The notes beneath the pieces are model-generated. The model had not been told where the DNA came from. It saw only the letters and a list, made by a program, of their open reading frames with translations, and did not search any database. This document shows positions 8,177 through 16,614 of a stretch of DNA of 64,000 nucleotides, piece after piece (position 1 is the first letter of the stretch; the number at the start of each line of letters is the position of its first letter). Origin of the DNA: Cellulophaga lytica DSM 7489 (lineage in GTDB: Bacteria; Bacteroidota; Bacteroidia; Flavobacteriales; Flavobacteriaceae); NCBI RefSeq assembly GCF_000190595.1, contig NC_015167.1, positions 2,898,501-2,962,500 of the forward strand, read 5' to 3'. A program made the translations under genes and the position numbers.

Positions 8177-9985
8177 TTAAAAACAATATTTGTTTTCTGC
8201 CTTTACTTTTTCAGCAATTTCATTACGTAAATCAACTATGTCTGGGTAGTTTTGATATTTCGTAAAACGTTTAAGTCCCATTAACATCATGCGTTGTTCA
8301 TCACCTTCAGCAAAAGAAATAATACTTTCTTTACCCTTTTTCTCTATAATATCTACAGCATTGTATAAGTATAACTTAGACATTGCTATTTGTGTTTTCT
8401 GAGATTCTTCACCAAAACGTTTAGCATTTTTCTCAGTTCTTAAAATAGTAGATTCTGCCATATAAATTTCAATTAAAATATCTGCAGCTGCAATTAACAA
8501 CTGTTGGTGATCTTCTAATTGTGGCCCGTATTTTTGTACTGCACCACCAGCAACCATTAAGAACGTTTTCTTTAATTTCTTAATCATTTCCTTTTCTTCT
8601 GAGAACAACTCAGAGTAATCTGGAGTTTCAAAAGAAGGAATACCCATTAGTTCTTTTTGAACTTCACTAGCAGGTCCTAATAAATCTACATGACCTTTCA
8701 TAGCTTTTTTAACCAACATACCTACAGAAAGCATACGGTTAATTTCGTTAGTACCTTCGTAAATACGTGCTATACGTGCATCTCTCCAAGCAGCTTCCAT
8801 AGGTGTTTCTTCAGAGAATCCCATACCACCAAATATTTGAATACCTTCATCTGCACAATTTTGTACGTCTTCAGATACTGCTACTTTTAAGATAGAGCAT
8901 TCTATAGCGTATTCTTCTACACCTTTAAGTTCTGCCTCTTGGTGTGTGTTACCGGCAGCTTCACGCATTGCAATACGGTCTTCTATGTTTTTAGAAGCTC
9001 TGTATGTTGCAGACTCACCAGCATATGCATTTGTAGCCATCTCAGCAATTTTAACCTTAATAGCCCCAAAATCTGAAATAGGAGTTTTAAATTGTTTACG
9101 CTCGTTAGCATATTGTACACCAGTTGTTACAATTCTACGTTGAGAATCTAAACAAGCAGCTGCTAATTTAATACGTCCAACGTTTAATGCATTCATAGCA
9201 ATTTTAAAACCTTCGCCACGTCCTGCAAGCATATTTTCTGCAGGAACAACAGTATCATTAAAGAAAACTTGTCTTGTAGAAGAAGCTCTAATACCTAGTT
9301 TGTGTTCTTCCTCACCTAATGTAATACCGTTAGCGTTTTCTGGATCATATTCAACAATAAAACCAGTAATGTTTTTATCATCTTCTATACGGGCAAAAAC
9401 AATCATCAAACTACAGAAACCTGCATTTGAAATCCACATTTTTTGACCATTAATTTTGTATGATTTTCCGTCTTCAGATAAAACAGCAGTTGTTTTACCA
9501 GAATTAGCATCAGATCCTGCACCTGGCTCTGTTAAACAATAAGCACCAAACCACTCACCAGTAGCTAATTTAGGAACGTATTTTTGTTTTTGTTCTTCGG
9601 TACCATATAAAGTAATTGGCATTGTACCAATACCAGTATGTGCACCAAAAGCAGTACTGAAAGACCCTGTACCACTAGAGATATAATCACACGTTAATAC
9701 TGTAGAAACAAAGCCCATACCTAAGCCATTATAAGCTTCTGGTACAGCAACACCTAAAAATCCTAATTCACCAGCTTTACGCATAACTTCTTCTGTTAAT
9801 GCATAATCTTTAGCTTCAAATCTAGCTTTGTGTGCTATAATTTCACGTTCGTTGAATTCAGCTACCGCTTCTTTCATCATTGTTTGTTCTTCTGAAAAAT
9901 CTTCAGGAGTAAAAACGTCTTCGCAATTTGTTTCTTTTACTAAGAATTGACCTCCACGTAGGATATCTTTTTCTGTATCTGCCAT
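8177..9985 (-). CDS. Acyl-CoA dehydrogenase (FAD), long form
   Basis: Catalyses the first oxidation step of beta-oxidation (acyl-CoA to trans-2-enoyl-CoA). From the chosen ATG (MADTEKDILRGG) it has 602 residues; an in-frame TTG 36 bases upstream is less likely. The dehydrogenase core shows YCLTEPGAGSDANS (flavin/substrate region), KMWISNAGF, QIFGGMGFSEETPMEAAWRDARIARIYEGTNEINRM, the classic C-terminal signature with the region of the catalytic Glu. About 170 extra C-terminal residues make it resemble the very-long-chain type (VLCAD/ACAD9-like). It is the last gene of the run FadB-like, thiolase, dehydrogenase; 125 bases separate it from the thiolase. Confidence 0.95.
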   Translation of the reverse strand: MADTEKDILRGGQFLVKETNCEDVFTPEDFSEEQTMMKEAVAEFNEREIIAHKARFEAKDYALTEEVMRKAGELGFLGVAVPEAYNGLGMGFVSTVLTCDYISSGTGSFSTAFGAHTGIGTMPITLYGTEEQKQKYVPKLATGEWFGAYCLTEPGAGSDANSGKTTAVLSEDGKSYKINGQKMWISNAGFCSLMIVFARIEDDKNITGFIVEYDPENANGITLGEEEHKLGIRASSTRQVFFNDTVVPAENMLAGRGEGFKIAMNALNVGRIKLAAACLDSQRRIVTTGVQYANERKQFKTPISDFGAIKVKIAEMATNAYAGESATYRASKNIEDRIAMREAAGNTHQEAELKGVEEYAIECSILKVAVSEDVQNCADEGIQIFGGMGFSEETPMEAAWRDARIARIYEGTNEINRMLSVGMLVKKAMKGHVDLLGPASEVQKELMGIPSFETPDYSELFSEEKEMIKKLKKTFLMVAGGAVQKYGPQLEDHQQLLIAAADILIEIYMAESTILRTEKNAKRFGEESQKTQIAMSKLYLYNAVDIIEKKGKESIISFAEGDEQRMMLMGLKRFTKYQNYPDIVDLRNEIAEKVKAENKYCF

Positions 9986-10110
9986 TTGTTTTTTATTAGA
10001 TTTTAAGATTTCTAGAACCAAGAATCAAGACAGCTTAAGTCTGGATTTGAAACTTGAAATCATTTTTGTATTTGTTTATTTTCTTCTGATATTTAATTTA
10101 TTTGAATTTC

Positions 10111-11301
10111 TTAATTAAGAAACTCAAATATTCCGCAAGCTCCTTGTCCTGTACCTACGCACATTGTAACAGCTCCATATTTACCTTTCATATCACGTTT
10201 ACGCATTTCATCAAAAAGTTGAACAGAAAGTTTTGCTCCTGTACAACCTAATGGGTGACCCAATGCAATTGCTCCACCATTTACGTTTATAATATCAGGA
10301 TTAAGATCTAATTCTCTAATTACAGCTAATGATTGAGAAGCAAAAGCCTCATTTAACTCTATTAAACCTAAATCTTCTTGTTTTAAACCAGCTTGCTTTA
10401 ATGCTTTTGGAATGGCTTTAACTGGACCAATACCCATAATACGAGGCTCTACACCTGCAGCTGCATAGTTTACTAAACGAGCAATTGGCTCTAAGTTTAA
10501 TTCCTTAACCATATCCTCACTCATTACCATTACAAAAGCAGCACCATCACTCATTTGAGACGAGTTACCCGCAGTAACGCTACCACCAGCAGCAAATACT
10601 GCACGTAATTTAGCTAGGGCCTCTTTGCTGGTTCCTTTACGTGGACCTTCATCTTTAGTTACGGTATACTTTTTTGTTGCTTTTTTACCATTAGCATCAA
10701 CATAAGTTTGTTCTACGTCTATTGGCACTATTTGGTCTTGAAAACGATCTTCTGCTTGTGCTTTTAACGCTTTCATATGAGAGTTGTAAGCAAATTCATC
10801 TTGGTCTTCACGAGAAACTTTAAACTGCTTTGCAACAGCCTCTGCAGTATTTCCCATTCCCCAGTAATAATCTTCATGGCCAGCCTTAACTATGTCATAA
10901 TTTAATTCTGGTTTAAAACCTGTCATTGGAACACTACTCATACTTTCTGCACCACCCGCAATAATACAATCTGCCATACCGGCTTGTATTTTTGCAGTAG
11001 CCATACCAATTGTTTCTATACCAGAAGAGCAAAAACGGTTTACTGTAACTCCAGGAACATCTACAATATCTAACCCCATTAAAGAGATTAAACGTGCCAT
11101 ATTTAATCCTTGAGAACCTTCTGGCATTGCGTTACCAACAATTACATCATCAATACGCTTTGGATCTAAACTAGGCAGTTCACTCATCATATGTTTAATG
11201 GTTTCTGCAGCTAATTCATCTGTTCTTTTAAAACGGAACACGCCTTTTGGAGCTTTACCAACTGCGGTTCTGTATGCTTTTACTATATATGCTGTTTTCA
11301 T
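10111..11301 (-). CDS. fadA: Acetyl-CoA C-acyltransferase (3-ketoacyl-CoA thiolase)
   Basis: Cleaves 3-ketoacyl-CoA with CoA to give acetyl-CoA and a shortened acyl-CoA. The 396 residues match the family length. The nucleophilic Cys is in [11 protein letters not shown] (about residue 90), followed by [29 protein letters not shown] (His) and [10 protein letters not shown] (second active Cys, which acts as base). It lies 79 bases after the FadB-like gene and probably forms the trifunctional complex with it. The name fadA is used in the functional sense; the FadA/FadI distinction cannot be made here. Confidence 0.95.
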   Translation of the reverse strand: MKTAYIVKAYRTAVGKAPKGVFRFKRTDELAAETIKHMMSELPSLDPKRIDDVIVGNAMPEGSQGLNMARLISLMGLDIVDVPGVTVNRFCSSGIETIGMATAKIQAGMADCIIAGGAESMSSVPMTGFKPELNYDIVKAGHEDYYWGMGNTAEAVAKQFKVSREDQDEFAYNSHMKALKAQAEDRFQDQIVPIDVEQTYVDANGKKATKKYTVTKDEGPRKGTSKEALAKLRAVFAAGGSVTAGNSSQMSDGAAFVMVMSEDMVKELNLEPIARLVNYAAAGVEPRIMGIGPVKAIPKALKQAGLKQEDLGLIELNEAFASQSLAVIRELDLNPDIINVNGGAIALGHPLGCTGAKLSVQLFDEMRKRDMKGKYGAVTMCVGTGQGACGIFEFLN

Positions 11302-11380
11302 TTTTTTCTTTAAAATTAATAGAAATAAGAGTCAAAAATTAGGTTAATTTACCTGAAAATTTGCATCTACGTTCTTGGTT

Positions 11381-13786
11381 CTAATTTCTAAGTGGTTTAC
11401 CTTTAGTTAACATATGCTGAATTCTTTCTAACGTTTTACGTTCTGTACATAAACTTAAGAATGCTTCACGTTCTAAATCCAATAAATACTGCTCACTTAC
11501 TAGGGTAGGCTCAGATAAATCTCCACCGGCCATTACATAAGCTAGTTTATTTGCAATTTTATGGTCATGTTCACTAATGTAATTACTATCTTCCATAGAA
11601 TCTGTACCAACAAGGAACATACCTAATGCTTGTTTACCAAGTACTTTTACATCTTTACGTTTTACAGGTTGTGTGTAACCCATATCTGCCATTAGTTTAG
11701 CGTGTTGTTTAGCAACTGCTATTTGGCGTGCTTTGTTTACTACAACTATATCTTTTCCTTTCTGCAATAGGTTAGTATCAAAAGCTTCATAAGCAGAAGT
11801 AGATACTTTTGCCATACCAATAGTTAAGAAATGCTCTTGCAATACATTTAACTGTACATCTCCTTTACTAAAAAGGTCAGATGCTCTTAAAGCCATTTCT
11901 TTAGAGCCACCACCACCAGGTATAACACCTACACCAAACTCTACAAGTCCCATGTAAGTTTCTGCAGCAGCAACTACTTTATCTGCGTGTAATGATAACT
12001 CACAACCACCACCTAAAGCCATACCGTGAGGAGCAGAAATAGTTGGTATTGCAGAATAGCGCATACGCATCATAGTATCTTGGAAATATTTAATAGCCAT
12101 ATTAAGCTCATCATACTCCTGTTCTGCAGCCATCATAAATATCATACCTATGTTAGCACCTACAGAGAAGTTTGCAGCTTGGTTTCCTACTACTAATCCA
12201 GCAAAATCTTTTTCGGCTAAATCAATAGCTTTATTTAAACCTGCTAAAACATCACCACCAATAGTGTTCATTTTAGATTGGAACTCAACATTAAGTATAC
12301 CGTCTCCTAAATCTTCAACAACTACACCAGAGTTTTTAAATACTTCAGATGTTTTTCTGATGTTGTCTAGAATGATAAACGCATCTTGACCAGGAATTTT
12401 AGTTTGTGTTTTAGATGGAATGTCATAAAAATATGAAGCACCATCTTTTACAGAGTAGAATGATGTGCTACCAGAAGCAATCATTTCATTAACCCAAGCA
12501 GCTGGCTCTAAACCTTCTGCTTTCATTAATTCAATTCCTTTTTCAACACCAATTGCATCCCAAATTTGAAAAGGACCATGTTCCCATCCAAAACCAGCTT
12601 TCATTGCATCATCAATCTTATACAATTCATCTGTAATTTCTGGAATACGGTTAGATACATATGCAAATAAAGCAGTGAAGCTTTTTCTGTAAAATTCACC
12701 AGCTTTATCTTTTCCTTTTACTAGTATTTTAAATCTGTCTACAACTTTATCTACTGTTTTAGTAAGTTCTAAAGTTGCAAATTTTGCTTTTTTAGCAGAT
12801 CTGTATTCTAATGTATTTAAATCCAGAGATAAAATTTCTTTTTTACCCTCTGCAGAAACAGTTTTTTTATAAAATCCTTGTCCGGTTTTACTTCCTAACC
12901 ATTTATTCTCCATCATTGTATTAATGAAGTCTGGCAATTTAAAAAGCTCTAAACGCTCATCATTAGGACAATTTTCTCTAATACCATTTGCAACGTGTAC
13001 TAAGGTATCTAAACCAACAACATCTACGGTCCTAAAAGTTGCAGATTTAGGGCGACCAATAACTGGTCCAGATAATTTATCTACTTCTTCAATAGTTAAA
13101 TCTAAATCTTTAACTGCATGAAATAAACTTTGTATGCTAAAAATACCAATACGGTTACCAATAAAAGCAGGTGTGTCTTTAGCAACTACAGATGTTTTAC
13201 CTAAAAACTTTTCTCCATAACCATTTAAAAATTCTAATACCTCAGCATCAGTTTTTGGTCCAGGAATAATTTCAAATAAGTTTAAGTAACGTGCAGGGTT
13301 AAAAAAGTGAGTACCGCAGAAGTTTTTCTGAAAATCTTCAGAGCGTCCTTCACTCATAAATTTAATAGGAATACCAGATGTGTTAGATGTAATTAACGTT
13401 CCTGGTGTTCTGTATTTTTCAAGTTTTTCAAAAACTTGTTGTTTAATGTCTAATCTTTCAACAACAACTTCCATAATCCAGTCTACGTCTGCAACCTTGG
13501 CAATATCATCTTCTAAATTACCAGTTGTAATTCTGCTTGCAAATTTTTGACTGTAGATAGGAGAAGGTTTAGATTTTAAAGATGCAGTTAAAGCATCGTT
13601 TACCAATCTGTTCCTTACCACTTTATCTTCTAGTGTTAAGCCTTTTGCTTTTTCTTTGTCGTTTAGTTCTCTAGGAACAATGTCTAACAATAGCACTTCT
13701 ACACCAATATTTGCAAAGTGACAGGCAATGCCACTACCCATAATACCAGAGCCAATAATGGCTATTTTTTTAATGTGTTTGTTCAT
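11381..13786 (-). CDS. 3-hydroxyacyl-CoA dehydrogenase / enoyl-CoA hydratase fusion
   Basis: An 801-residue beta-oxidation enzyme carrying hydration and dehydrogenation. The NAD-binding dehydrogenase comes first (IGSGIMGSGIACHFANIG at 10-27, then NTSGIPI and CGTHFFNPARYLNLFEIIPG), and the crotonase-type hydratase comes last (about 490-720; SVGANIGM, HGMALGGGCELSLHADKVVAAAE, GVIPGGGGSKEM). This is the opposite domain order to Escherichia coli FadB/FadJ, but is a known bacterial arrangement. It is 28 bases behind the MarR gene and upstream of the thiolase, so regulator and enzymes share one transcript. Confidence 0.95.
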   Translation of the reverse strand: MNKHIKKIAIIGSGIMGSGIACHFANIGVEVLLLDIVPRELNDKEKAKGLTLEDKVVRNRLVNDALTASLKSKPSPIYSQKFASRITTGNLEDDIAKVADVDWIMEVVVERLDIKQQVFEKLEKYRTPGTLITSNTSGIPIKFMSEGRSEDFQKNFCGTHFFNPARYLNLFEIIPGPKTDAEVLEFLNGYGEKFLGKTSVVAKDTPAFIGNRIGIFSIQSLFHAVKDLDLTIEEVDKLSGPVIGRPKSATFRTVDVVGLDTLVHVANGIRENCPNDERLELFKLPDFINTMMENKWLGSKTGQGFYKKTVSAEGKKEILSLDLNTLEYRSAKKAKFATLELTKTVDKVVDRFKILVKGKDKAGEFYRKSFTALFAYVSNRIPEITDELYKIDDAMKAGFGWEHGPFQIWDAIGVEKGIELMKAEGLEPAAWVNEMIASGSTSFYSVKDGASYFYDIPSKTQTKIPGQDAFIILDNIRKTSEVFKNSGVVVEDLGDGILNVEFQSKMNTIGGDVLAGLNKAIDLAEKDFAGLVVGNQAANFSVGANIGMIFMMAAEQEYDELNMAIKYFQDTMMRMRYSAIPTISAPHGMALGGGCELSLHADKVVAAAETYMGLVEFGVGVIPGGGGSKEMALRASDLFSKGDVQLNVLQEHFLTIGMAKVSTSAYEAFDTNLLQKGKDIVVVNKARQIAVAKQHAKLMADMGYTQPVKRKDVKVLGKQALGMFLVGTDSMEDSNYISEHDHKIANKLAYVMAGGDLSEPTLVSEQYLLDLEREAFLSLCTERKTLERIQHMLTKGKPLRN

Positions 13787-13814
13787 TTTTATTTAGACCT
13801 ATTAATTAGTTATA

Positions 13815-14249
13815 TTATTTAAAAATTTCTTTTTTAGCTATAAGCGCATTAATTGTTTCTGTTACCTCAAAAAAATGTTTTAATTTTTCTTCAGGTATAT
13901 TAGCTTTAACTGCGCTGTTAAATTGAAAAACGGTTTCTTTAGATAAAGTTCTTTTTTCTAAACCAAGTTCTGTTAAATGTATAATAACACCTCTACCATC
14001 ATTAGGGTTAGGCTTACGTACTATAAATTCTTTTGCTTCTAAGCTTTTTAGTATTCTAGACAAACTAGTGGCTTCCATACCCATTTTAGGACCAAGTGCA
14101 GTAGATGCGGTACCTGTTTTTGGGTCTATGCTTAATAGTGTAAAAGCCATAGCCATTGTATTATTATGGTTTTTAGCTTCTTCATTATACATCTTAGCTA
14201 CTGATAGCCAAGTTTCCCTTAAAGCATAATCTATGGTAATCTCTTTCAT
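13815..14249 (-). CDS. MarR-family transcriptional regulator
   Basis: A 144-residue winged-helix regulator: TLLSIDPKTGTASTALGPKMGMEATSLSRILKSLEAKEFIVRKPNPNDGRG is the MarR DNA-binding core with recognition helix and the D-x-R wing. It is the first gene of the beta-oxidation operon, so by position it should control that operon, with an acyl-CoA or free fatty acid as likely ligand (inference by analogy to FadR-type and MarR-type fatty-acid regulators). A -7 box lies 20 bases before its ATG and a 26-bp perfect palindrome covers the promoter just upstream, which is what autoregulation would look like. Confidence 0.9.
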   Translation of the reverse strand: MKEITIDYALRETWLSVAKMYNEEAKNHNNTMAMAFTLLSIDPKTGTASTALGPKMGMEATSLSRILKSLEAKEFIVRKPNPNDGRGVIIHLTELGLEKRTLSKETVFQFNSAVKANIPEEKLKHFFEVTETINALIAKKEIFK

Positions 14250-14269
14250 TTGTAATTTGAATAGGTTAC

Positions 14270-14277
14270 CAAATATA
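14270..14277 (-). promoter_or_regulatory. -7 box of marR/beta-oxidation operon
   Basis: TATATTTG on the minus strand, matching TAnnTTTG, puts transcription start near 14265 and leaves a leader of about 16 bases. The palindrome at 14282-14307 occupies the space where the -33 element should be. Confidence 0.6.
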
Positions 14278-14281
14278 GTAA

Positions 14282-14307
14282 AATTTATTATGCATGCATA
14301 ATAAATT
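14282..14307. promoter_or_regulatory. 26-bp perfect palindrome, candidate MarR operator
   Basis: A 26-base sequence identical to its own reverse complement, centred on TTATGCATGCATAA, lies 5 bases upstream of the marR -7 box. Binding here would block RNA polymerase, so it is the natural candidate for the operator of the adjacent MarR protein. Confidence 0.65.
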
Positions 14308-14329
14308 CACAAAAAAATACGAGCTTAAT

Positions 14330-14351
14330 ATATACTTAACATTAAGTATAT
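14330..14351. promoter_or_regulatory. Second inverted repeat upstream of marR
   Basis: ATATACTTAA and TTAAGTATAT face each other across two bases (CA), giving a 22-bp near-palindrome about 65-85 bases upstream of the expected transcription start. Sequence differs from the 26-bp palindrome, so it may bind another factor or none. Confidence 0.4.
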
Positions 14352-14375
14352 GTATGGTAATGTGTTTTGTAGATG

Positions 14376-14410
14376 TTTAGCTGCTAAGGTTTTATGGCTT
14401 AGCAGCTAAA
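14376..14410 (-). terminator. Terminator of acyl-CoA synthetase gene
   Basis: Arms of 13 bases (14376-14388 and 14398-14410, core AGCTGCTAAG/CTTAGCAGCT) pair perfectly with a 9-base loop, just past the synthetase stop. The following T run is weak. Confidence 0.7.
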
Positions 14411-14416
14411 TAAAAG

Positions 14417-16186
14417 TTAGTATCCGTAAATATCGTTGTAAAGAGCTTTGTATTTCTCTTTAATTATTTTTCTACGCAATTTTAGGGTAGGAGTAACGTG
14501 GCCGCCTTCAATACTCCAAACATCTGGAGTAAGTCTAAATTGTTTAATTTTTTCCCATTTGGCAAAGTTTTCGTTGGCAGCATCAACTTCTTCTTGAAAA
14601 CGTGCTATTACTTTTTCATTTGTAACCAAGTCTTCATTACTAGTTATTGTAATGTTGTAACGTTTAGCCCATTCTTTTACAAAATCAAAATCTGGCTGAA
14701 TAAAAGCAGCAGGCATTTTTTCACCTTCGCCAATTACCATTACTTGATCTATAAATCTTGATTGTTTACATCTGTTTTCTAATAATTGTGGGGCTACATA
14801 TTTACCACCAGATGTTTTAAACATTTCTTTTTTACGATCTGTAATTTTTAAGAATCCATCTGCATCTATTTCTCCTATATCGCCAGTATGAAAATAGCCG
14901 TCTATAAGTACTTCAGAAGTTTTAGCTTCATCTTTGTAATACCCCATCATAACTTGTGGGCCTTTAATACAAATTTCTCCGTCTTCTGCTATTTTAACTT
15001 CTGTACGTTCCAATGGTTTACCTACGGTACCAATTCTAAATCCGCCATTACGCATATCGTTTACAGATATTACAGGAGATGTTTCTGTTAGTCCATAACC
15101 TTCCATAACGCCAAACCCAGCTGCGTTAAATACACGTGCAAGTCTTGGTTGTAGTGCAGCACTACCAGAAGCCATAACAGCAACTTGGCCACCTAAGGCA
15201 GCTTTCCATTTGCTAAAAATTAATTTACGTGCTAAACCTAATTTTTTCTCATACCACCAGCCATTTTGTTGGTAAGGTTTATACTCTAAACCTACCTCTA
15301 CAGCCCAAAAGAATAGTTTCTTTTTTATGCCAGTTAAAGCTGTTCCTTTGGCAATAATTTTATCGTATACTTTTTCTAATAATCTAGGTACAGCCGTCAT
15401 TACTTGTGGTTGTACTTCTTGTGCATACTCACTAATTTGATCTATAGGAGCATAATGTATGGCTGCACCACAATATTGGTATAGGTAAATTAACATACGC
15501 TCATATACGTGGCATAATGGTAAAAAACTAAGAGCTCTAGATTTACCCAGTTCTATAGGTATTCTCTTAAAGCTTTCTAGAGCATTACTAACAAGGTTGT
15601 TGTGCGATAGCATAACACCTTTTGGTCTTCCTGTTGTACCAGAAGTATATATCAATGTAGCTAAGTCTGTTGGCTTAACGTCATCTTTTAATTTTTCTAC
15701 TTCTGCTTGGTTAGACTCGTCTATACCAAGATCTAATACTTCAGACCAATTTTTACATCCTTCTAAACTGTCAAAAGAATAAATTTCTATAAGTGAAGGT
15801 ACTTGGTCTTTTATTTTTTTTATTTTCTCAAAAACGTCTGTACATGAAATAAAGCAATATTTAGCTTCAGAATGATTCAGTACATATGCATAATCTTCTT
15901 CAGAAATTGTTGGGTAAACAGGTACGTTTTGTGCACCAAGTTGAAGAATTCCAATGTCCATAACATTCCATTCCATTCTGTTGGTAGAGGATATTACAGC
16001 AATTTTATCATTTTTAGAAACACCTAACCTTAACAGTGCTCTACTCATTGTATTTGCTTTGTCTACATACTCTTGGGTAGACATATATTCCCACTTGTCA
16101 TCATATTTTGTAGCTAATGATTGTTGTAGGTTGTATTTTTTTAATTGATAGTAAGGAAAATCAAATAATCTAGTTACTTCTTGCAT
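14417..16186 (-). CDS. Long-chain fatty acid-CoA ligase (AMP-binding)
   Basis: Activates fatty acids to acyl-CoA with ATP. The 589 residues show the adenylate-forming P-loop YTSGTTGRPKGVMLSH (about 178-193), GYGLTETSPV (A5), DGYFHTGDIGEID with the ATP-ribose Asp, and DRKKEMFKTSGGKYVAP with the hinge and catalytic-lysine region. The layout is that of AMP-dependent long-chain synthetases such as those found in Bacteroidota. It feeds the beta-oxidation genes directly downstream but has its own terminator, so it is probably transcribed separately from a promoter in the 428-bp gap at 16187-16614. Confidence 0.93.
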   Translation of the reverse strand: MQEVTRLFDFPYYQLKKYNLQQSLATKYDDKWEYMSTQEYVDKANTMSRALLRLGVSKNDKIAVISSTNRMEWNVMDIGILQLGAQNVPVYPTISEEDYAYVLNHSEAKYCFISCTDVFEKIKKIKDQVPSLIEIYSFDSLEGCKNWSEVLDLGIDESNQAEVEKLKDDVKPTDLATLIYTSGTTGRPKGVMLSHNNLVSNALESFKRIPIELGKSRALSFLPLCHVYERMLIYLYQYCGAAIHYAPIDQISEYAQEVQPQVMTAVPRLLEKVYDKIIAKGTALTGIKKKLFFWAVEVGLEYKPYQQNGWWYEKKLGLARKLIFSKWKAALGGQVAVMASGSAALQPRLARVFNAAGFGVMEGYGLTETSPVISVNDMRNGGFRIGTVGKPLERTEVKIAEDGEICIKGPQVMMGYYKDEAKTSEVLIDGYFHTGDIGEIDADGFLKITDRKKEMFKTSGGKYVAPQLLENRCKQSRFIDQVMVIGEGEKMPAAFIQPDFDFVKEWAKRYNITITSNEDLVTNEKVIARFQEEVDAANENFAKWEKIKQFRLTPDVWSIEGGHVTPTLKLRRKIIKEKYKALYNDIYGY

Positions 16187-16614
16187 AAGAATTGATTGTA
16201 TCAGAGTTGCAAATTAAGAAAAGGAATGCTTATTTTAAAATTAGATTCGTAAAAAAACACTATAAATTCTATTATTTTCTTAGTCTGAATTAGTAAAATG
16301 CTAAAATATAACAAGTTAACATTTTGTTAAAATTGCAATTAAATGAACAATTGTTTTCTTTAACAGCCACTTTACAACAAATTTTACCAAATCATATATC
16401 TAAAATACAAAAATTAAGAATCGAAAATCTTTAATTAAATGTTATAATTTTTAGTTAAGTGCCTATTTTTTAAGGTTTTTAAGGCAGATTACCGTTTGTC
16501 TACAGTTAACTGCATTTTATCGCACTATAAAAGCCTTTAATCTTATCTTACTAATAAAATAAGAACCAAAGCAGCATTTTTGTTGTAATTAATTAACGCC
16601 CCAAATCATTAATT
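16187..16614. other. Intergenic region between divergent genes
   Basis: 428 AT-rich bases between the acyl-CoA synthetase (minus) and the T9SS protein (plus). I see no ORF with a plausible start, no strong hairpin and no clear TAnnTTTG box. Promoters for both flanking genes must lie here. Confidence 0.5.
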
